From Streptomyces nitrosporeus (lineage in GTDB: Bacteria; Actinomycetota; Actinomycetes; Streptomycetales; Streptomycetaceae), in contig NZ_CP023702.1 of the NCBI RefSeq assembly GCF_008704555.1, positions 4,092,001-4,156,000 on the forward strand: a stretch of DNA of 64,000 nt, in the 5' to 3' direction. Below the pieces are notes generated by a model. The model saw nothing but the letters and a program-made list of their open reading frames with translations. It was not told the DNA's origin and made no database searches. Positions 26,561-34,612 of the stretch are shown in pieces; the first letter of the stretch is position 1, and the number at the start of each line of letters is the position of its first letter. A program made the position numbers and the translations under genes.

Positions 26561-26615
26561 AAGTGGACCACGGTCCGCTTAGGTGGTAGAACTTTAAACG
26601 GACTACGGTCCGCTT
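26561..26615. promoter_or_regulatory. Two TetR-type operator palindromes
   Basis: Site 1 at 26561-26580 (AAGTGGACCACGGTCCGCTT) and site 2 at 26596-26615 (AAACGGACTACGGTCCGCTT), centre to centre 35 bp. Both are 20-bp dyads of the AAxCGGACC-GGTCCGxTT type common to TetR repressors, and they occupy the divergent promoter region. Confidence 0.85.
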
Positions 26616-26645
26616 GTCTCGCCGCCTTCCTCTCCAGGAGTTCCC

Positions 26646-27206
26646 ATGTCTGTACGCGTCCTCGCCCTCGTCGGCAGCCTCCGCGCCGGCTCCCACAACC
26701 GCCAGCTCGCCGAGGCCGCCGTCAAGCACGCGCCCGCGGGCACCGACGTCGAGCTCTTCGAGGGCCTGGCCGACCTCCCCTTCTACAACGAGGACCTCGA
26801 CGTCGAGGGCAGCGTTCCGGCCGCCGCGGCCCGCCTGCGCGAGGTCGCGGGCGGGGCCGACGCCTTCCTGCTGTTCTCGCCCGAGTACAACGGCACGATG
26901 CCGGCCGTCCTCAAGAACGCGATCGACTGGCTCTCCCGCCCGTTCGGCGCCGGTGCCCTCAGCGGCAAGTCCGTCGCCGTCGTCGGTACCGCCTTCGGTC
27001 AGTACGGTGGCGTCTGGGCCCAGGACGACGCCCGCAAGGCCGCCGGCATCGCCGGCGCCACGGTGCTCGCCGACGCCAAGCTGTCCGTCCCCGGCTCCGT
27101 GACCCGCTTCGCCGAGACCCACCCCGCCGATGACGCCGAGGTCGTCGCCTCCCTGACCGAGGTGCTCCGCCAGATCGCCGAGCAGGCGGCTCCCGCAGCG
27201 GCCTGA
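26646..27206 (+). CDS. NAD(P)H-dependent FMN reductase
   Basis: Flavodoxin-like FMN oxidoreductase of 186 residues. ATG 26646 follows CTCCAGGAGTTCCC. Motifs: the FMN phosphate loop LVGSLRAGSHNRQLAEAA, the LPFYNEDLD segment, and the family signature SPEYNGTMPAVLKNAIDWLSRP. Members reduce FMN, quinones, azo dyes or chromate with NAD(P)H. Placed under the adjacent TetR repressor through two operators; a shared terminator with the next convergent gene follows. Confidence 0.93.
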   Translation: MSVRVLALVGSLRAGSHNRQLAEAAVKHAPAGTDVELFEGLADLPFYNEDLDVEGSVPAAAARLREVAGGADAFLLFSPEYNGTMPAVLKNAIDWLSRPFGAGALSGKSVAVVGTAFGQYGGVWAQDDARKAAGIAGATVLADAKLSVPGSVTRFAETHPADDAEVVASLTEVLRQIAEQAAPAAA

Positions 27207-27219
27207 CGCCCCTGGCACG

Positions 27220-27263
27220 ACCGTGGCGGCGACGCGCCGAGGATGCCGCGTCGCCGCCACGGT
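27220..27263. terminator. Bidirectional terminator
   Basis: Perfect 17-bp stem (ACCGTGGCGGCGACGCG and complement) with a ten-base loop, between the stop at 27206 (+) and the RiPP-cluster end at 27304 (-). Confidence 0.8.
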
Positions 27264-27303
27264 GCGTCCGGACCGCCCGTACGGCCGCCCGGGATCCCGG
27301 GGT

Positions 27304-27552
27304 TCAGGAACGTGCCCAGCCCTGCATGGGGGAGGCGGAGAGCGCCTCGTCCACCGTACGCAGGACCTGGGCCTGTGTCGTGCCGTCCGGGGCCGTGACG
27401 GTCAGGGTGGCGGTGGCTTCCGTCGTGCCGGCCGGACTCACCGACCAGTCCTGAGGCAGCAGGGAGACGAGGCGGACGACCGCGGTCTCCGGTGACGCCG
27501 AGGGCAGGGCGTCCTCCGTCTTGTGGATGCTGACCGGCAACTGCGTGGACAT
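27304..27552 (-). CDS. Small protein downstream of lanKC (82 aa)
   Basis: I do not recognise the family. ATG 27552 (MSTQLPVSIHKTED) has a CGGAG site; an in-frame Met further upstream reaches into lanKC and has no site. The protein is soluble, alpha/beta in character, with no signal peptide and no Cys. It lies 86 bp after lanKC on the same strand and ends at the cluster-closing terminator, so it is probably the last gene of the RiPP operon. Being Ser/Thr-rich without a leader-like LELGLQELEA motif, it does not look like a precursor. Confidence 0.65.
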   Translation of the reverse strand: MSTQLPVSIHKTEDALPSASPETAVVRLVSLLPQDWSVSPAGTTEATATLTVTAPDGTTQAQVLRTVDEALSASPMQGWARS

Positions 27553-27638
27553 GAGGACTCCGTGGTGGGGGCGTGCCGGCATGCGGCCGAGGGCACGGTG
27601 ATCGGTGAGGGGCGGGGGCGGCGGAGATACCGGACCGG

Positions 27639-30350
27639 TCATCCCGCGGCCGCGGCCCGGACAGGTTCCGGCCCGGTGGGCTCGGGCGGGGCGCCCGGCG
27701 CCAACGGTACACAGGGCAGGACGCCGGTCCCGTTACGGGCCGCGGTCAGAGCGGCCAGGACCCCCGCGGAGCCGCTGGCGAGGTCGGTGGACAGCCGCAG
27801 CAGATGGTCGCCGAGGAAGCCGGTGGCCCCGTCCTCCTGAGGCACCGCGAACAGTTCCAGGCCGGCGGTCAGGGCGCCGATCGCCCGCCGGGTCGCGTCC
27901 GAGCCGTCGTCGGTGTGCACCAGAGCCGCGAGCGCGCCCGCCTTACCGGTGAACAGCCCGCAGGCCGGATGGAACTCCGAGGTCAGATCGGTCAGCAGGA
28001 CGTCCTGTACGGCGGTGAGCCGCGGATCCCGCCGGCGGGCCAGGAAGGCGTGGACCGCGATGGCCTGGCCCGCACCGCCGTACGCCAGCTGGTGCGCGTG
28101 CCAGGGCGCCGGCGGCTGCGGTGCCGTGGGCGCGCCGGGCAGCCGGCCGGAGACCAGCAGGTCGTGGGTGAGGGCCGCATGGGCGGCGTCGAGCAGGTCG
28201 TGGTCCGGGCCGTGGGCGGTGAGAAGGAAGAGCGCCTCGCCCGAACCGCCGCGCAGCAGGCCGGGGCGGCGGCCGGACTCCGGGCCGGGCCACGCCGCTG
28301 ACGCGCCGTCACCGGAGAGCCGGGCGGACAGCCCGTCGGCGAGTTCGTCGGCGAGCCGGTGCGCCTCACGGGCCAGGGAGTCGTCCCCGCGGCGGCCCGC
28401 GAGGTGCAGCAGGGCCATACCGAGCCCCGCCGTACCGGCCGCGAGGCTGTGGTCCGGGCTGCCGTCCCGGTGGTGTTCGCGGGGCCGGGCCAGGGCGCGG
28501 TCCAGGAGCTCGGCGGCCGCGTCGGGGCGGCCCAGGTCGTGCAGGACGCAGGCGATTCCGGCCAGTCCGTCGTAGAGCCCGGGGCGGGCGGACCTCTCCC
28601 GGCGGGCGGCTTCGGCCAGCCAGTCGACGTACGGCTCGGGCACCTCGATCCCCGCTCCGTGCAGCGCCCACAGCACACCCGCCGCGCCGTTGGCGATGTT
28701 CAGGCCGCCGTCCGGGTGGCTGAACTGGTCGGCGTCACCGGGGAAGAGGCGGTCCGTCCGCTCGGGGGTGGCGGAGGCGAGCACACCCGCGCCGATCCGT
28801 CCGGCGGTGGCCAGCGGTCCGTCCACGGGTTCCGCGCGCGGCCCGGTCTCCCCGGACGCGCCGGCCGCCGGGACCGCGGACACTCCGGGCCTCCCGCCCG
28901 GTACGGCCGCTGGGGACTTCGCGGACACGCCGGCCCCGAGGGCCAGGTCCGCACGGACCCGCGCCCCGAAGTCCTCCGGAACCGGGAAGCGTTCGGTGAT
29001 CCGGGCGATCAGCTCCTCGGCCCTGTGCGGTGCCCATGACAGCAGTGCCGTCAGGGGGAGGAAGACGCTGAGGCGTATGCAGCCCAGCGCGTAGCGGTCG
29101 ACGGCCGTCCCGGTGGTGCCCGCGGGAGCGGCGAAGCCGGGGGCGCCGATGGCCTGCCCGGTGTGGTCCTCGGCGGGCCGGGTGGTCTCCAGGTCGATGA
29201 AGGCGATGCTGCCGTCGGGACGTATCAGGACGTTGTTGGGGTGCAGGTCGCCGAAGACCAGACCGCGTTCGTGCATGGAGGAGACGGCGTCCTCGATCCG
29301 GTCCAGGACGTCCAGCGCCCAGCGCGTGTACCCGTCGAGACTCATCGCGGTCTGCCGCGCGGTCACGGCGTGGACCAGCGGGTTGCGGGCGGTCGCCTCC
29401 TTGCCGAGCGGCTCGCCGTCCACGTACTCCCGGGTCAGGAACCAGTGTTCGTTGCCCTTGCGCCAGTCCAGGACGCGGGGGAAGGCGGGGAGCCCGTCGA
29501 GCGCGGCCAGCGCCTCGTACTCATGGCGGAGCCGGGCGACCGCGTCGGCGCCGGTGTCGTCCAGGCCCGCGTGCGGCCGGCCCTCCTTGACGAGCACCGG
29601 ACGGCCGTCGCGGGTGTCGGTGGCCCGGTAGACGCCGCCGCCGTTGGAGAAGTGCAGCGCCTGGGTGATCTTGAAGGGGAAGGAGCCGAGCCCGCCACCC
29701 TTGTTGCGGTCGGCCAGCGCCTGCGCGATGAACGGCGGCAGCGGCACCCACGCCGGGGGCCGGAAGGCGGGGCCGCGCACGTCGGGGACGAGGTTGCCGT
29801 CCGGGTCCTCGATGCAGGGGACCGATTCGCCCGAGGGGCCGCGGCCCATGCGGAGGGTGAAGCCGCCGTAGCGGACGTACAGCGGACCGCGGCGCCAGCG
29901 CAGGTCGCTGAGGACGGCGGGGCCCGGCCGGCCGCCGATGAGCTCGTCCAGTTCCTCCAGGACGAGCCGGAGCTCCGCCTCGTCGCGGGGGTAGAGGGTG
30001 ATGAACTTGCCGCTGCTCCCCCGGTCCCCGTACTTGCTGTTGCGCAGCATCAGCATCCCGGGGGTGGTGAGGAACTTGAACAGCAGCGACCGCCGGAAGC
30101 AGTAGTCGCGGACGGCGTCGAGCACCTCGGGGGCGCTCCCGGCGGTCGCCGAGACGTGGATCTTCCAGCCCTGCGTGGGGAGCCGGGGGTCCGGAGGCGT
30201 CAGCGCGGTCCACTCGCCCATCGCCGAGCGCGTCCAGCCGGCGGGCGGTTCGGCCGCCGCGAGGGGGAAGACCTCCTCACCGGTGACGGCGGCGGGACGG
30301 TCGTAGAAGGGGGTGCCCGGCGGGCAGTGGGCAACATGGCGCAGGGACAT
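27639..30350 (-). CDS. Class III lanthionine synthetase LanKC
   Basis: Three-domain RiPP enzyme of 903 residues. ATG 30350 has GGAGG seven bases upstream. The N-terminal lyase is at ~1-200, followed by a Ser/Thr-kinase-like domain (GDLHPNNVLI with catalytic Asp368; FIDLET as the DFG equivalent). The LanC-like cyclase is at ~540-890. The cyclase lacks the CHG and other Cys/His zinc ligands (RGGSGEALFLL and YGGAGQAIAVHAF instead), as in class III enzymes. Known role: phosphorylate and eliminate Ser/Thr to Dha/Dhb. Because the five precursors have no Cys, ring formation is not expected. It shares an operon with daptide-type genes. Confidence 0.92.
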   Translation of the reverse strand: MSLRHVAHCPPGTPFYDRPAAVTGEEVFPLAAAEPPAGWTRSAMGEWTALTPPDPRLPTQGWKIHVSATAGSAPEVLDAVRDYCFRRSLLFKFLTTPGMLMLRNSKYGDRGSSGKFITLYPRDEAELRLVLEELDELIGGRPGPAVLSDLRWRRGPLYVRYGGFTLRMGRGPSGESVPCIEDPDGNLVPDVRGPAFRPPAWVPLPPFIAQALADRNKGGGLGSFPFKITQALHFSNGGGVYRATDTRDGRPVLVKEGRPHAGLDDTGADAVARLRHEYEALAALDGLPAFPRVLDWRKGNEHWFLTREYVDGEPLGKEATARNPLVHAVTARQTAMSLDGYTRWALDVLDRIEDAVSSMHERGLVFGDLHPNNVLIRPDGSIAFIDLETTRPAEDHTGQAIGAPGFAAPAGTTGTAVDRYALGCIRLSVFLPLTALLSWAPHRAEELIARITERFPVPEDFGARVRADLALGAGVSAKSPAAVPGGRPGVSAVPAAGASGETGPRAEPVDGPLATAGRIGAGVLASATPERTDRLFPGDADQFSHPDGGLNIANGAAGVLWALHGAGIEVPEPYVDWLAEAARRERSARPGLYDGLAGIACVLHDLGRPDAAAELLDRALARPREHHRDGSPDHSLAAGTAGLGMALLHLAGRRGDDSLAREAHRLADELADGLSARLSGDGASAAWPGPESGRRPGLLRGGSGEALFLLTAHGPDHDLLDAAHAALTHDLLVSGRLPGAPTAPQPPAPWHAHQLAYGGAGQAIAVHAFLARRRDPRLTAVQDVLLTDLTSEFHPACGLFTGKAGALAALVHTDDGSDATRRAIGALTAGLELFAVPQEDGATGFLGDHLLRLSTDLASGSAGVLAALTAARNGTGVLPCVPLAPGAPPEPTGPEPVRAAAAG

Positions 30351-30395
30351 GGCGGGTCCTCCGGAGCGGCGTACCAGAAGTCGGTGGGGTGGGGA

Positions 30396-32042
30396 TCAGG
30401 GCAGGATCGGGCCGAGGTAGGAGACGGCGAACCACTTCCACAGCGGGTGGTCGCCTGCCTTCACCTCGGCGACGCCGGTGTGGTCGGGGCCGTCCGCGGC
30501 GGGCGTCGTGGCCCCGCGCTCCAGCGGGTACGCCCGCATCGCGAGCCACGGCCGGTCGTTGTCGACCGGGAGCATCGCGGTCAGCGGCGCCAGCGTCTCG
30601 CGCCCGACGGGCTCCCCGAGCTCGGCCGTGCCGACCTCGGGGCGGCTGAACAGACCCGAGCGGCGCAGGGTCACCGAGGTCCCCTCCTCCAGCTCGAAGC
30701 CGGAACCGCCCTCGGGGACCAGCAGGCTGAGGCTGCCGTCGCTCTCGGTGGTGTAACCGGCCGAGACGGTGGCGGGGACCTGGACGAGGGTGGCGACGAG
30801 GCCGAAGGACACCGCGGCGAGCAGCCCGGCGGCGGCGATGCGGAACGGACGGGCGCCCGCCCGGAGCGCGTCCTTGACCAGGACGGCGGTGCCCTTGCCG
30901 AGCCGCCACAGCAGATAACCGAGGCCGCACAGCATCAGCACCGAACCGGCGATGCCCAGCCGCTGGAAGATCGAGGACCACAGGGTCAGGGCGGTCGAGA
31001 CGAGGTAGAGCGGGAAGAGCAGGCAGGCCAGTCCGTACGGGACGGCCCAGCGGCGGCCGGACAGTTCACGGTCGTAACCACGGCCGCCGAACAGCACCCG
31101 GGCGAGGAACCTGCGGGCATCGGTCATGGCCTTCTCCCGCAGGTGGGAGATGTCGAGGTGGCTCATCAGCGCGATGTAGCCATCCAGCTTCACCAGCGGC
31201 AGCAGGTTGACCAGGCAGGTCATGTAATTGACGAGGGAGACGAGCAGCAGGGTGTCGCGCGGCGGCCCGGCGGGCACGAACAGCGCGGTGATGCCGGCGG
31301 CCCCGGCGGCCACGGCCTGGACGGCGATACCGGCGAGGGCGACCTGGACGCGCTGGCGGGGGGCGGGCAGCCGCCAGCCGTCGGACACGTCGCAGAAGAA
31401 CGCCGGCGACATGTAGAAGAGCATGAAGCCCATCCGGCTCGGCTTGCCCCCGTGGTGGGTGAGGACCGCGCCGTGCGCCATCTCGTGGACGGCGGTGGTG
31501 AGCATGACGCCGAGCATCACCGCGGCGTACGACCACAGCGGCATCGGCCGGCTGAGGGCCGCGCCGAGGGTGGGGCCGGAAGCGGCGAGGGCCAGGACGC
31601 CGAAGAGGATGACGGCCGCCGCACCGGCGAGGACCGCGCGGTGGGTCAGCGGCCGGATCAGCGGGGTGAGGCGGCGGAGCATCCGCTCCGGCTTGAGCAG
31701 GGTGAACTGGATGGTCAGCGGCCCGGCGAAGCGGACGCGCCGTACGCGCCGGGCGGGAGTGCCGTCGTCCAGCAGGTGGGACTCGGCGAGGTTGCGGACC
31801 GCCCGGTCGACGTGGTCCGGCGTCCACGGCCGGCCGAGCTCGCTGGCGAGCTGGTCGTGGTCACGGCTGCCGTCGAGGAGGCGGACCAGCCGGGCCACGT
31901 TCTCGCTGGTGCGGAAGTGCTGGTGCTCGCCGCGCTGGATCACCCACGGGGCGCCCTCGGTGAGCGGCTCGTGCACGGCGACGTCACCGGCGGTACGGGG
32001 CCGCTCCAGGTCGGGCGCGGCGGCGGACAGGGTTGCGGGCAT
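30396..32042 (-). CDS. M50-type intramembrane metalloprotease, daptide type
   Basis: Polytopic zinc protease of 548 residues. ATG 32042 has GAGGTG upstream. Residues ~30-95 resemble a PqqD-like peptide-recognition fold (FRTSENVARLVRLLDGS ... AVRNLAESHLL). The zinc motif HEMAH is at 186-190 in a membrane helix; the third ligand is probably the Asp in LVKLDGYIAL. About eight membrane helices flank it. The C-terminal ~120 residues are extracytoplasmic and beta-rich. In daptide clusters this protein is the candidate for leader removal at the membrane. It sits between the ABC exporter and lanKC on the same strand. Confidence 0.88.
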   Translation of the reverse strand: MPATLSAAAPDLERPRTAGDVAVHEPLTEGAPWVIQRGEHQHFRTSENVARLVRLLDGSRDHDQLASELGRPWTPDHVDRAVRNLAESHLLDDGTPARRVRRVRFAGPLTIQFTLLKPERMLRRLTPLIRPLTHRAVLAGAAAVILFGVLALAASGPTLGAALSRPMPLWSYAAVMLGVMLTTAVHEMAHGAVLTHHGGKPSRMGFMLFYMSPAFFCDVSDGWRLPAPRQRVQVALAGIAVQAVAAGAAGITALFVPAGPPRDTLLLVSLVNYMTCLVNLLPLVKLDGYIALMSHLDISHLREKAMTDARRFLARVLFGGRGYDRELSGRRWAVPYGLACLLFPLYLVSTALTLWSSIFQRLGIAGSVLMLCGLGYLLWRLGKGTAVLVKDALRAGARPFRIAAAGLLAAVSFGLVATLVQVPATVSAGYTTESDGSLSLLVPEGGSGFELEEGTSVTLRRSGLFSRPEVGTAELGEPVGRETLAPLTAMLPVDNDRPWLAMRAYPLERGATTPAADGPDHTGVAEVKAGDHPLWKWFAVSYLGPILP

Positions 32043-32116
32043 GGTGGGAGCACCTCGGATCGGCGGGCGGCGCGTGCGTGGCGCCGGCAGGGCGGTGTCC
32101 GCGCGGCGGCGGGCGG

Positions 32117-32857
32117 TCAGGCGATGTCGCGGGTACGGACCAGGCGGCGGGCGACGAAGAAGGCGGCGATCAGCCAGGCGGCGGTCACGGCGTACGCCAT
32201 GGGCAGCGACAGCAGATCGGGCTTCACATCGCGGTAGATCGAGCTCATCGCGATGGTGAGCAGGTACTGGGCCGCCTCGGGCACGATGCGCTGCAGCCCC
32301 GGGTCGACGAGGAGGGTGAGGAGGAGCAGGGTGACCACGGCGACGGTCTGGTTGCGCGCGATCCAGCCGACGAGCGCGCCCCAGGGGCCGGCCAGTGTGC
32401 AGCAGACGAAGACCCCGAAGAGGATCAGGGCGGTCTCACCGTCCACGGCGGCCTCGAAGCCGAACGCCCCCGGGGCGAGGTAGACACTGGCGGTGCCGAG
32501 CGCCGCGGCCAGCACGCCGAACAGGGCGCCGGCGGCGGTCGCGACGATCAGCTTGGCGCTGAAGAGGCGGGTCCGCGAGCCGGCCAGGAGCACGGAGCGG
32601 GTCATGGTCCCGGAGCCGTAGTCGCGGGTGACGGCGACGGCCCCGAAGACGGAGGCCAGCAGGAACATCATCATCCAGGCACGGGCGACGTCCTGGCTGA
32701 CGGCGAGGGCGGTGGAGCCGGACGCGATGGCCTTCTCGCCTCCGGAGACGTATCCGAAGGTGCTGATCAGGCAGAGCCACGCGCCGGCGAGCGGCAGGTA
32801 CCACCAGATGTGTCCGGTCAGGGCCTTGCGGGCTTCGCCGGCGACGAGGTTACGCAC
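32117..32857 (-). CDS. ABC transporter permease
   Basis: ABC-2-type permease of 246 residues with six predicted membrane helices (for example MMMFLLASVFGAVAVTRDY, LILFGVFVCCTLAGPWGAL). The contact motif VTRDYGSGTMTRSVLLAGSR is typical of ABC-2 export permeases. The GTG start at 32857 overlaps the end of the ATPase gene by 8 bases (GTGCGTAA), so the two are translationally coupled. Probably exports the mature peptide or gives immunity. Confidence 0.9.
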   Translation of the reverse strand: MRNLVAGEARKALTGHIWWYLPLAGAWLCLISTFGYVSGGEKAIASGSTALAVSQDVARAWMMMFLLASVFGAVAVTRDYGSGTMTRSVLLAGSRTRLFSAKLIVATAAGALFGVLAAALGTASVYLAPGAFGFEAAVDGETALILFGVFVCCTLAGPWGALVGWIARNQTVAVVTLLLLTLLVDPGLQRIVPEAAQYLLTIAMSSIYRDVKPDLLSLPMAYAVTAAWLIAAFFVARRLVRTRDIA

Positions 32858-33647
32858 GGGACGTGATCCTTTCCGGAGTGCGGGCCGCGGCCGGGGCCGC
32901 GGTGGCGGGGGTACGGGTCGCGGGGGCCGTCGCGGCGGGGTCGACGAGCTCGAAGAAGCGGTCCTCCAGACGGACGGCGCCGTGACCGGTGAGGTCGTCG
33001 AGGGTGCCCGCGTACCGCAGCGAACGCTGCATGATCACCACGTCGTCGACGGTCTGCTCCAGCTCGGCGAGCTGATGGCTGGAGACCACGACCGTGCGGC
33101 CCTCTCCGGCCAGCGAACGCAGGGTGTCGCGCAGCCAGCGGATACCGTCCGGGTCCAGGCCGTTGGCCGGCTCGTCGAGGATGAGCACCTCGGGGTCGGC
33201 GAGCAGCGCGGCGGCCAGGGCCAGCCGCTGGCGCATACCGGTCGAGCAGCCCTTGACCGGGCGGGTGGCGGCGTCGGCGATGCCGGTGATCTCCATGACC
33301 TCGTCGGCGCGGGTGGCGGGGAGTCCGAGCACCGTGCACCAGATGCGGAGCTCGCCTCGGACGGTGGCGCCGGGGGTGCCGCCCATGCCGTCCATGCTGA
33401 CGCCCACCCGGTGGGCCGCGTGGGGGAGTTCGGCGTACGGCTTGCCGAGGACGGTGGCGGTGCCGGCGGTCGGGGTGGCCAGTCCCAGGAGCATCCTCAG
33501 GGTGGTGGTCTTGCCGGCTCCGTTACGGCCCAGCAGACCGGTGACGCGACCGGCGCGGATGTCGACGCTCAGGTCTTCGACCGCGGTGACGCCCTTGTAG
33601 GTCTTGGTGAGGTGGCTCAGCGAGACGGCGGCGTCATTCGTGGTCAT
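32850..33647 (-). CDS. ABC transporter ATP-binding protein
   Basis: Cytoplasmic ATPase of 265 residues. ATG 33647 is chosen because AGGAG lies eight bases upstream and overlaps the alternative GTG at 33656. Walker A is GRNGAGKTT, the signature is the variant CSTGMRQRL, Walker B is VLILDEPANGLDP, and the H-loop is VVSSHQL. A Pro/Ala/Thr-rich tail of ~40 residues ends the protein. Pairs with the overlapping permease. First gene after the precursor array, from which it is separated by a strong hairpin that may reduce read-through. Confidence 0.93.
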   Translation of the reverse strand: MTTNDAAVSLSHLTKTYKGVTAVEDLSVDIRAGRVTGLLGRNGAGKTTTLRMLLGLATPTAGTATVLGKPYAELPHAAHRVGVSMDGMGGTPGATVRGELRIWCTVLGLPATRADEVMEITGIADAATRPVKGCSTGMRQRLALAAALLADPEVLILDEPANGLDPDGIRWLRDTLRSLAGEGRTVVVSSHQLAELEQTVDDVVIMQRSLRYAGTLDDLTGHGAVRLEDRFFELVDPAATAPATRTPATAAPAAARTPERITSRA

Positions 33648-33723
33648 CGCCGGCACTCCTGTCGTGTCGTGTCATGAGGTGCTCCGGAAGTCCTGATGGT
33701 GAAGAGGGGGAGGGCCGAGGGCC

Positions 33724-33758
33724 GGGCCCAGGCCGGGAGTTCTCCCGGCCCGGCCCGG
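33724..33758 (-). terminator. Hairpin between precursor array and ABC genes
   Basis: Stem GGCCGGGAG / CTCCCGGCC (33731-33750) with a two-base loop, extended by a second CGGGCC/GGCCCG stem. It sits 38-72 bp after the last precursor stop on the minus strand. Likely a partial terminator that keeps precursor mRNA in excess over the ABC, protease and lanKC genes. Confidence 0.6.
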
Positions 33759-33795
33759 TCCTCTCGATCCGTCTCGGCTTGCGCCGGGCGGTGGA

Positions 33796-33939
33796 TCAGG
33801 TGGCGATGGTGACCGTGGAGATCGCGATGCCGATGGAGACGCCCTCCCAGAAGCCCGGGGCCTCGAGGGCCTCCAGCTCCTGCAGGCCGAGTTCCAGGCT
33901 GTCCGCGTCGATGGCGACGGTGTCGAGCTTGTCGTTCAT
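33796..33939 (-). CDS. Daptide-type RiPP precursor, copy A1
   Basis: Precursor of 47 residues. ATG 33939 has an AAAGGA site seven bases upstream. Leader: MNDKLDTVAIDADS, then the conserved LELGLQELEALEAP. Core: GFWEGVSIGIAISTVTIAT, very hydrophobic, no Cys, two Ser and two internal Thr, C-terminal Thr. The C-terminal Thr is the residue that daptide enzymes convert to a dimethylaminated 1,2-propanediamine group. The protein is identical to A2 and A3; only synonymous changes at the Gly-Pro codons separate the DNA. Confidence 0.9.
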   Translation of the reverse strand: MNDKLDTVAIDADSLELGLQELEALEAPGFWEGVSIGIAISTVTIAT

Positions 33940-33997
33940 GGCGATGTCCTTTCCGTGGGTGTGAGTTGTGGTTGGTGTTGCGGGTGTTGCGGGTGGA

Positions 33998-34141
33998 TCA
34001 GGTGGCGATGGTGACCGTGGAGATCGCGATGCCGATGGAGACGCCCTCCCAGAAACCGGGGGCCTCGAGGGCCTCCAGCTCCTGCAGGCCGAGTTCCAGG
34101 CTGTCCGCGTCGATGGCGACGGTGTCGAGCTTGTCGTTCAT
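33998..34141 (-). CDS. Daptide-type RiPP precursor, copy A2
   Basis: 47 residues, protein identical to A1 and A3 (leader with LELGLQELEALEAP; core GFWEGVSIGIAISTVTIAT). ATG 34141 with AAAGGA seven bases upstream, inside the second 202-bp unit. No Cys; ends in Thr. The Ala-Pro/Gly boundary is the likely end of the leader, by analogy with daptides. Expression is probably polycistronic from the upstream tailoring genes or from a promoter just ahead of the array. Confidence 0.9.
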   Translation of the reverse strand: MNDKLDTVAIDADSLELGLQELEALEAPGFWEGVSIGIAISTVTIAT

Positions 34142-34199
34142 GGCGATGTCCTTTCCGTGGGTGTGAGTTGTGGTTGGTGTTGCGGGTGTTGCGGGTGGA

Positions 34200-34343
34200 T
34201 CAGGTGGCGATGGTGACCGTGGAGATCGCGATGCCGATGGAGACGCCCTCCCAGAAACCGGGGGCCTCGAGGGCCTCCAGCTCCTGCAGGCCGAGTTCCA
34301 GGCTGTCCGCGTCGATGGCGACGGTGTCGAGCTTGTCGTTCAT
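34200..34343 (-). CDS. Daptide-type RiPP precursor, copy A3
   Basis: 47 residues, identical protein to A1 and A2. ATG 34343 with AAAGGA upstream. Same conserved leader, hydrophobic Cys-free core and terminal Thr. The spacer between this gene and the upstream precursor B differs slightly from the other two spacers (GTGCTGCGGGTGCTG against GTGTTGCGGGTGTTG), which marks this as the oldest of the three units or the junction to the B-type copy. Confidence 0.9.
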   Translation of the reverse strand: MNDKLDTVAIDADSLELGLQELEALEAPGFWEGVSIGIAISTVTIAT

Positions 34344-34401
34344 GGCGATGTCCTTTCCGTGGGTGTGAGTTGTGGTTGGTGCTGCGGGTGCTGCGGGTGG
34401 A

Positions 34402-34548
34402 TCAGGTGGCGACGATGGAGACGATGGAGATGCCGACGACGACACCGCCGGTGGTCCACCAGCCGGGGGCCTCCATGGCCTCCAGCTCCTGCAGGCCGAG
34501 CTCCAGGCTGTCCAGGTCGAGGGCGGTGTTCTCGAACTTCTCGTTCAT
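34402..34548 (-). CDS. Daptide-type RiPP precursor, B type
   Basis: 48 residues. ATG 34548 has GGAAGGAAG upstream. Leader begins MNEKFENTALDLDS, then LELGLQELEAMEAP. The core is GWWTTGGVVVGISIVSIVAT: two Trp, two Thr, two Ser, no Cys, C-terminal Thr. It shares the leader motif with the A type but differs in the core, so the cluster should make at least three related peptides. The core is long enough for about five helical turns, fitting the membrane-active helical character reported for daptides. Confidence 0.9.
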   Translation of the reverse strand: MNEKFENTALDLDSLELGLQELEAMEAPGWWTTGGVVVGISIVSIVAT

Positions 34549-34612
34549 GACTGCTTCCTTCCGTGAGTGATGCGTGGTGGGTGGGGACGGTGGTCCGGTC
34601 GGTCCGGGAGGA

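Larger units (their letters stand above)
33796..34401 (-). repeat. Three 202-bp tandem precursor units
   Basis: Units 33796-33997, 33998-34199 and 34200-34401 each contain one precursor gene plus its ribosome binding site and leader spacer. They differ at only a few bases (gene A1 at the Gly-Pro codons; the spacer before A3 at two T/C positions). Near-identity of both coding and non-coding parts points to recent duplication. Confidence 0.9.

Noticed and set aside
27639..30350. Class IV (LanL) synthetase
   Set aside because: The cyclase domain lacks the Cys/Cys/His zinc ligands; motifs read RGGSGEAL and YGGAGQ, fitting class III.
29163..32237. Plus-strand open frame of about 1,020 codons
   Set aside because: Antisense to LanKC and the M50 protease; no recognisable protein.
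33674..34570. Plus-strand repeated small frames across the precursor array
   Set aside because: They are antisense copies of the 202-bp units, and the minus-strand genes have ribosome binding sites and leader motifs while these do not.
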